From Aquimarina sp. TRL1 (GTDB lineage Bacteria; Bacteroidota; Bacteroidia; Flavobacteriales; Flavobacteriaceae), in NCBI RefSeq assembly GCF_013365535.1, contig NZ_CP053590.1, forward strand, positions 1,974,501 through 2,038,500: DNA of 64,000 nucleotides, written 5' to 3'. The translations under genes and the position numbers were made by a program. Positions 59,724-64,000 of the stretch are shown here, piece after piece. The notes beneath the pieces were generated by a model, which worked only from the letters and a program-made list of their open reading frames with translations, was not told where the DNA came from and did not search any database. Position 1 is the first letter of the stretch; each line of letters starts with the position of its first letter.

Positions 59724-60632
59724 TTAGTATAGCTTATATACGGCTCCAAAGGAGAAAGTAGATTCTTTGTTGTAGTTTCTACCATCTATTGCAAGTCCAT
59801 ATCCCGAAGATATTCCAAGAATGTTTTTGTATAATGGTACATAAAGCCCAAAATGCAAATTGGTGAAGTCAACTTCTGTTTGAGGAAGTGAACTAGGACC
59901 TCCGGCTGCGACAAATTCATCAGACCCAATATCAAAACCAGATGTGGAATTCTGAAGACCAATTTTGGCATGCGCATAAAAAGAGTCATTAAAATAGCCT
60001 ACTTTAAAACTGCTTAAGAAAGCATTGGGAACATCGTAATCAGAATTATTCCGGAGACTATATCCTGCCTGTACTTCTGTAAATAAGTTAAAAGAGGTGG
60101 TGTATTGTAATACTGCTGAACCATCGAATGTGGTTGCGTCAGTACCTATGGATAGAATTCCTCTACCATCATACCCCCCAACAGGAATGCTTGTTCCTGC
60201 TGCTGCACCAATGGTAATATTGGAATTATCTTTGAATTTTTTTTCAAAGGCTTTGACTTTTAAAAATAGTTGTAAGTCTTGTAATCCTGAAACCTTACTT
60301 TTTCCTTGAACAGGATCAATAGCTCCGTCATTACTTTTTATTGATATATGCGGAAGTGTTACTGTGGTAGATAACCAATCAGTGATTCCGTACTCCCCAA
60401 AAAAACTAAAAATTGAGGAAGATATTTTACCAAAACCAGCAGGATTTCCATCAGTAAGCGTGGTACCTCTGTAAAATTGATCATAGCTTTTGGCAGTGTA
60501 AGTAGTGGCAATCGTCAGCTCATTTTTTTTGTGATAAAACCCGTTGATTGGAGTTTGAGAAAAGCTCCAAATAGGAAGTAAAAAAAACAAAAGACGAGCC
60601 AGTGAATTTAGTGATTTGTGTAGAAGATTCAT
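59724..60632 (-). CDS. Predicted outer-membrane beta-barrel protein (transporter/porin-like)
   Basis: The 302-residue protein has a signal peptide (ending about FSQTPI, residue 28) and a mature part of alternating strands with Gly/Asn/Ser-rich loops: SSIFSFFGEYGITDWLSTTV, FSFGAVYKLY at the end. A final aromatic residue is typical of barrel proteins. It resembles the phenol-degradation MetA-like/OMP family, where substrate is rarely known. It is a single gene facing the T9SS protease. Confidence 0.65.
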   Translation of the reverse strand: MNLLHKSLNSLARLLFFLLPIWSFSQTPINGFYHKKNELTIATTYTAKSYDQFYRGTTLTDGNPAGFGKISSSIFSFFGEYGITDWLSTTVTLPHISIKSNDGAIDPVQGKSKVSGLQDLQLFLKVKAFEKKFKDNSNITIGAAAGTSIPVGGYDGRGILSIGTDATTFDGSAVLQYTTSFNLFTEVQAGYSLRNNSDYDVPNAFLSSFKVGYFNDSFYAHAKIGLQNSTSGFDIGSDEFVAAGGPSSLPQTEVDFTNLHFGLYVPLYKNILGISSGYGLAIDGRNYNKESTFSFGAVYKLY

Positions 60633-60718
60633 TGTGAAAAAATTAAATGTTAATGGCTTTAGACGCTTTTGTTAAGAATTGCTTAATGTTAAAAATTGTT
60701 AATTTTTAGTTAACGAAT

Positions 60719-61192
60719 CTAAATACTCCATTCGACAAATGGATGTTTGCTCAATTGTGAGTTGTAATATTTTTTATCACCAGTAACCTCTTCTCCTAAC
60801 CAAATAGGACGTTCGAATTGCTCGTGTTCATGGGTTAATTCAATTTCTGCAATGATTAAACCTGAGTTTTCTCCAAAAAACTCATCGACCTCTACAGTGT
60901 GATTTCCTGCAGGTATGGTATACCGAGTTTTATCAATAATTCCTTTTTTACAAAGCGATAACAGCTGTTTTGCTTCTTTCAGATTAATTTCTTTTTCCCA
61001 TTCGAATCGCGTAGTGCCAGTAGCGTTTCCTTTTCCTTTTATTGTGATGAACCCTTTTTGGCCATAGATTCGAATTCGAACAGTTCTTTCGGGATCAGTG
61101 GATAAAAATCCCTGAGTAATTCTCGCTTTGCTAATAGCATTTTTTTTAAAATCGGAAGACTTGATCAGAAATTTTCTTTCTATTTCTACCAT
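60719..61192 (-). CDS. CYTH-domain protein (triphosphate tunnel metalloenzyme)
   Basis: The 157-residue protein has the EXEXK signature at the start (MVEIERKFLI) and alternating basic and acidic strands (TVRIRIYGQKGFITIKG, VDEFFGENSGLIIAEIEL) that form the tunnel. Bacterial stand-alone members are often inorganic triphosphatases; a class IV adenylate cyclase role is less likely. A TACCTTTG -7 match lies upstream on the reverse strand (61216-61223). Confidence 0.85.
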   Translation of the reverse strand: MVEIERKFLIKSSDFKKNAISKARITQGFLSTDPERTVRIRIYGQKGFITIKGKGNATGTTRFEWEKEINLKEAKQLLSLCKKGIIDKTRYTIPAGNHTVEVDEFFGENSGLIIAEIELTHEHEQFERPIWLGEEVTGDKKYYNSQLSKHPFVEWSI

Positions 61193-61270
61193 AAAAACAA
61201 TTTTTAAGAAAGAGACAAAGGTACGAGTTCTTCTGTATGTTTATTAGAGATTAAAATGGCGAGAGATGTT

Positions 61271-61278
61271 TATTTTTG
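61271..61278 (+). promoter_or_regulatory. TATTTTTG -7 element directly before the dinB start codon
   Basis: TATTTTTG fits TAnnTTTG and would start transcription at about 61283-61286, at or next to ATG 61285, so the message may be leaderless. No TTG at the usual -33 place was seen. Confidence 0.4.
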
Positions 61279-61284
61279 TAATTC

Positions 61285-62385
61285 ATGGGAGAAAAAGAGG
61301 GATATAGAAAAATTATACATGTGGATATGGATGCATTTTATGCTTCTGTAGAGCAGATGGATAACCCTGAGTTAAAAGGAAAGCCACTGGCTGTTGGTGG
61401 TGGCGGAAAAAGAGGGGTCGTCAGTGCAGCGAGTTATGAAGCAAGAAAATACGGAGTTCATTCAGCGATGAGTGGGATGGCAGCTAGACGCAATTGTCCG
61501 GAGCTGATATTTGTACGTCCCAGATATGATCGATACAAAGAAATTTCCACTACTATCAGAAAAATATTTTTTGAATATACTGATCTGGTGGAGCCTTTGT
61601 CTCTGGATGAAGCATATTTGGATGTAACAGAAAACAAAAAAGGAAACCCCAGCGCTACTCTTATTGCTGAAGAGATACGAAAAAAGATATACGATCAAGT
61701 AGGATTGACGGCCTCAGCAGGAATATCTATTAACAAATTTGTAGCTAAAGTTGCAAGTGACTATCATAAGCCTAATGGTCAAAAAACAGTAAATCCAGAA
61801 GAAGTAGTAGCGTTTTTAGAAGGGTTGGATGTCAAAAAATTCTATGGAGTTGGAAAAGTGACGCAAGCCAAAATGTATCAAATGGGGATTTATACCGGAG
61901 CGGACTTAAAAGCAAAATCACTGGAATTTTTAACAGCTAATTTTGGGAAAGCAGGAAAACATTATTACCACATTGTAAGGGGGATTCATCATAGTCCTGT
62001 GAAACCCAATAGGGAACGAAAATCATTAGCAGCTGAGAGAACGTTTAGTGAGAATATAGCATCAGAGGTGTATATGCTGGAGCGTTTGCAAAGCATAGCT
62101 GAAGAATTGCAAAAAAGGCTTAAAAAAAGTGGTGTAGCAGGAAGGACTATCACCCTAAAGATAAAATATAGCGATTTTACAATCCAGACCAGAAGTAAGA
62201 CATTGCCGTATTTTGTAAATGATATGGCTTTGTTGTTAGAGACGGCAAAAGAATTATTGTATCAGGAGAAGATGAAAAACTCAGTTCGTTTGCTGGGAAT
62301 TTCTTTGTCTAATTTGAATACAGCCAACGTCGATAAAAAAGATAAAAAAGAAATCGAAATCATTCAATTAAAATTTGATTTTTAA
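61285..62385 (+). CDS. dinB: DNA polymerase IV (Y-family translesion polymerase)
   Basis: The 366-residue protein has the Y-family palm motifs: HVDMDAFYASVEQ (Asp14 and Asp16) and PLSLDEAYLDVTE (Asp108, Glu109), the GVGKVTQAKM thumb hairpin and a little-finger domain (about 245-345). It copies past damaged bases with low fidelity. No C-terminal beta-clamp motif of QL[SD]LF type is obvious, though the end (EIIQLKFDF) is QL-rich and could serve. It is convergent with the aminotransferase gene. Confidence 0.95.
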   Translation: MGEKEGYRKIIHVDMDAFYASVEQMDNPELKGKPLAVGGGGKRGVVSAASYEARKYGVHSAMSGMAARRNCPELIFVRPRYDRYKEISTTIRKIFFEYTDLVEPLSLDEAYLDVTENKKGNPSATLIAEEIRKKIYDQVGLTASAGISINKFVAKVASDYHKPNGQKTVNPEEVVAFLEGLDVKKFYGVGKVTQAKMYQMGIYTGADLKAKSLEFLTANFGKAGKHYYHIVRGIHHSPVKPNRERKSLAAERTFSENIASEVYMLERLQSIAEELQKRLKKSGVAGRTITLKIKYSDFTIQTRSKTLPYFVNDMALLLETAKELLYQEKMKNSVRLLGISLSNLNTANVDKKDKKEIEIIQLKFDF

Positions 62386-62399
62386 TTCGAATATGAGAT

Positions 62400-63545
62400 T
62401 TAGATACTGCATAGAATCTCAGCTGCTTTTTGTAGTGCATCATCTGTTTTAGCAAAGCAGAATCGCAATAATTTATCATCTTGCTGATTCATATTAAAAA
62501 CAGATACAGGGATAGAAGCAATTTTGTGCTCTATAGTGAGTCTTTTGGCAAAAGTAACATCCGATTCATCAGTAATATTGCGATAATTCAGTAATTGAAA
62601 ATAAGTCCCTGATGCAGGGGTGAAAGTAAATTTAGAATCTTTTAGTAACGATAGGAACAGGTCTCTCTTTTTTTGAAAAAACTCAGGAAGTGAAGTGTAA
62701 TTTTCGGGAGTTTTTAGGTAGGTTGTTAGTGCATGTTGCATAGGATGATTACTGCAAAAAACATTAAACTGATGTACCTTTCTGAATTCCTTCATTAATT
62801 CTTTAGGAGCCAGGCAGTATCCCATTTTCCAGCCAGTCGTATGAAATGTTTTTCCAAAAGAAGCTGTAATAAAACTGCGTTCTGCCAGATGAGGAAATAA
62901 AGCAGCACTTTGATGCGATTTATTATCAAAAACGATATGCTCATACACTTCATCACTAAGGAGCAATATGTTAGTGTCTTTTAAAATTTGCTCCAGACGG
63001 AGCATGTCTTTTTTCTGCAAAGTAGTTCCGGTAGGGTTATGAGGGGTGTTGATAATCAGCATTTTGGTTTTCTTTGTGATTTTTGAAGCCACTTCATCCC
63101 AATTTACCGAAAAATCAGGACCATTTAGTTGTACAGGAACAGGTTTTCCTCCAAATAATTCAATTGTGGGTTCATAACAATCATATGCAGGTTTCAGGAG
63201 AATAACTTCGTCATTCTGTCGGATAAAAGCGGCAATAATTGTAAAGATGGCTTGAGTGGCACCAGAAGTAATTGTGATTTCTTCTTCAGGATTATAATTC
63301 CGTTGATATAGAGAGGCTGTTTTTTTAGAGATTATCTCTCGTAAAGGGAGTAATCCTGCCATAGGAGCATACTGATTATACCCATTTTGCATCGCTTCAG
63401 AAACTAAACGAATGAGCGTTGGGCTTGTTTCGAAGTTAGGGAAACCTTGTGATAAATTTAATGCATTATGTGTCGTTGCCAATTGACTCATGACACTAAA
63501 AATATTGGTGGAAACCGTCGGAAGTTTGGAAATAAGATCTTGCAT
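62400..63545 (-). CDS. PLP-dependent class I/II aminotransferase (methionine/kynurenine type)
   Basis: The 381-residue protein has class I/II motifs: LSQGFPNFETSP near the start, TSGATQAIFTII, NTPHNPTGTT, LSDEVYEHIVFD, and SFGKTFHTTGWKMGY with the PLP Lys. The closest family by pattern is the YbdL/kynurenine-oxoglutarate group that uses methionine or aromatic amino acids. The exact substrate is not settled. There is no operon partner. Confidence 0.88.
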   Translation of the reverse strand: MQDLISKLPTVSTNIFSVMSQLATTHNALNLSQGFPNFETSPTLIRLVSEAMQNGYNQYAPMAGLLPLREIISKKTASLYQRNYNPEEEITITSGATQAIFTIIAAFIRQNDEVILLKPAYDCYEPTIELFGGKPVPVQLNGPDFSVNWDEVASKITKKTKMLIINTPHNPTGTTLQKKDMLRLEQILKDTNILLLSDEVYEHIVFDNKSHQSAALFPHLAERSFITASFGKTFHTTGWKMGYCLAPKELMKEFRKVHQFNVFCSNHPMQHALTTYLKTPENYTSLPEFFQKKRDLFLSLLKDSKFTFTPASGTYFQLLNYRNITDESDVTFAKRLTIEHKIASIPVSVFNMNQQDDKLLRFCFAKTDDALQKAAEILCSI

Positions 63546-63689
63546 CTCGTAAAAGTAACTTTTTTGAAAAGAAAAAAGAATTTGTTTAGTCAGAATAGCT
63601 GATTCGACCTAATTTTAAGAATTTTATTAAACAAAAAACAGCTCGGTATTTTTATTCATTATAAATACTGAATAAAGAAATCGTAAATG

Positions 63690-63720
63690 TTGTTAAAAAC
63701 ATACCTGAACCTTACTTTTG
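63690..63720 (+). promoter_or_regulatory. Promoter of the succinate dehydrogenase operon
   Basis: TTG (63690-63692) and TACTTTTG (63713-63720) are 20 bases apart, a good match to the Bacteroidota consensus. Transcription would start near 63727, 23 bases before ATG 63750. Confidence 0.7.
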
Positions 63721-63749
63721 TAAACCGAAATATTAAACATTTTTAAATA

Positions 63750-64000
63750 ATGGGTGGATTGATAAAATCTTCAATAGCGAGAAAGGTAGCCATGGCACTT
63801 TCAGCTTTCTTCCTAATGTTTTTTTTACTACAACATTTTGCGATTAATGTAACTTCAATTTTTAGTGCGGATGTATTCAATGAGTTATCTCATTTTATGG
63901 GTACAAATCCAGCTGTTCAATACGCTTTACAGCCTGTTTTGATTTTTGGAGTTGTTTTTCACTTTGTGATGGGATTTATTTTAGAATTAAAAAACAGAGG
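63750..64000 (+). CDS. sdhC: Succinate dehydrogenase cytochrome b subunit, N-terminal part
   Basis: The frame from ATG 63750 stays open to the edge. It has two membrane helices (KVAMALSAFFLMFFLLQHF and PVLIFGVVFHFVMGFILE) and His residues (HF in the first, FHFVMG in the second) expected for haem ligation. This is the start of the diheme cytochrome b558-type SdhC found in Bacteroidota complex II. sdhA and sdhB are expected directly downstream. Confidence 0.88.
   Translation, partial: MGGLIKSSIARKVAMALSAFFLMFFLLQHFAINVTSIFSADVFNELSHFMGTNPAVQYALQPVLIFGVVFHFVMGFILELKNR

Overview
The window is AT-rich DNA from a member of the Bacteroidota, most likely a marine Flavobacteriaceae (Aquimarina-like, an inference). 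The grounds are the recurrent TAnnTTTG -7 promoter elements, A-rich leaders with almost no Shine-Dalgarno sequences, a secreted protease with a type IX secretion (T9SS) sorting tail, a TonB-dependent receptor with a carboxypeptidase-like N-terminal domain, and the Bacteroidota form of the succinate dehydrogenase cytochrome b subunit. No rRNA, tRNA or CRISPR array was seen.

Positions 1 to about 18.74 kb are the right-hand part of a Mu-like, contractile-tailed (myovirus) prophage. A leftward block carries terminase small and large subunits, a gp36-like (DUF1320) protein and a virion morphogenesis (gpG-like) protein, and runs off the left edge. From a divergent control region at 3774-3946 a rightward block carries protease/scaffold, major capsid protein, amidase, a small membrane protein plus tail sheath, tail tube, tail chaperone with a -1 frameshift extension, tape measure, hub, baseplate proteins, holin, a LysM protein and two fibre-type proteins. 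A strong terminator at 17.85 kb ends this block. It is followed by three tiny genes of unknown function and by two direct 15-bp repeats that look like transposase binding sites at the phage right end. Transposase, repressor and portal genes are not in the window and are expected to its left.

From 18.76 kb onward the DNA is ordinary chromosome. 18.8-23.0 kb holds a YheT-type hydrolase, a thioesterase, an EamA exporter with an ArsC-like protein, a DinB-fold protein and a lipoprotein. 23.4-31.6 kb holds a trans-sulfuration enzyme, glutamate dehydrogenase, and a recO, TonB receptor, HAD phosphatase run. 31.6-37.6 kb holds an S9 peptidase, a membrane LytTR regulator and a feoA-feoB iron(II) uptake operon ending in a 49-residue Cys-rich membrane protein. 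37.6-44.7 kb holds a second EamA exporter, a TerB/DnaJ protein, a DUF6261 protein, a bacilliredoxin and a plsC, acyl-ACP desaturase, HD hydrolase operon. 44.9-49.0 kb holds a TPR/AraC regulator, a radical SAM protein and an isoaspartyl peptidase. 49.2-57.4 kb holds the alpha-2-macroglobulin and penicillin-binding protein 1C pair. 57.7-64.0 kb holds a T9SS lysyl endopeptidase, an outer membrane protein, a CYTH protein, DNA polymerase IV, an aminotransferase and the start of sdhC.

The best leads are in the prophage: a -1 frameshift in the tail chaperone, an A10 tract that joins a membrane protein to the tail sheath frame where either other frame would stop at once, the divergent head module, HxH metal-binding repeats in the tail fibre, and the uncharacterised small genes next to the phage end.
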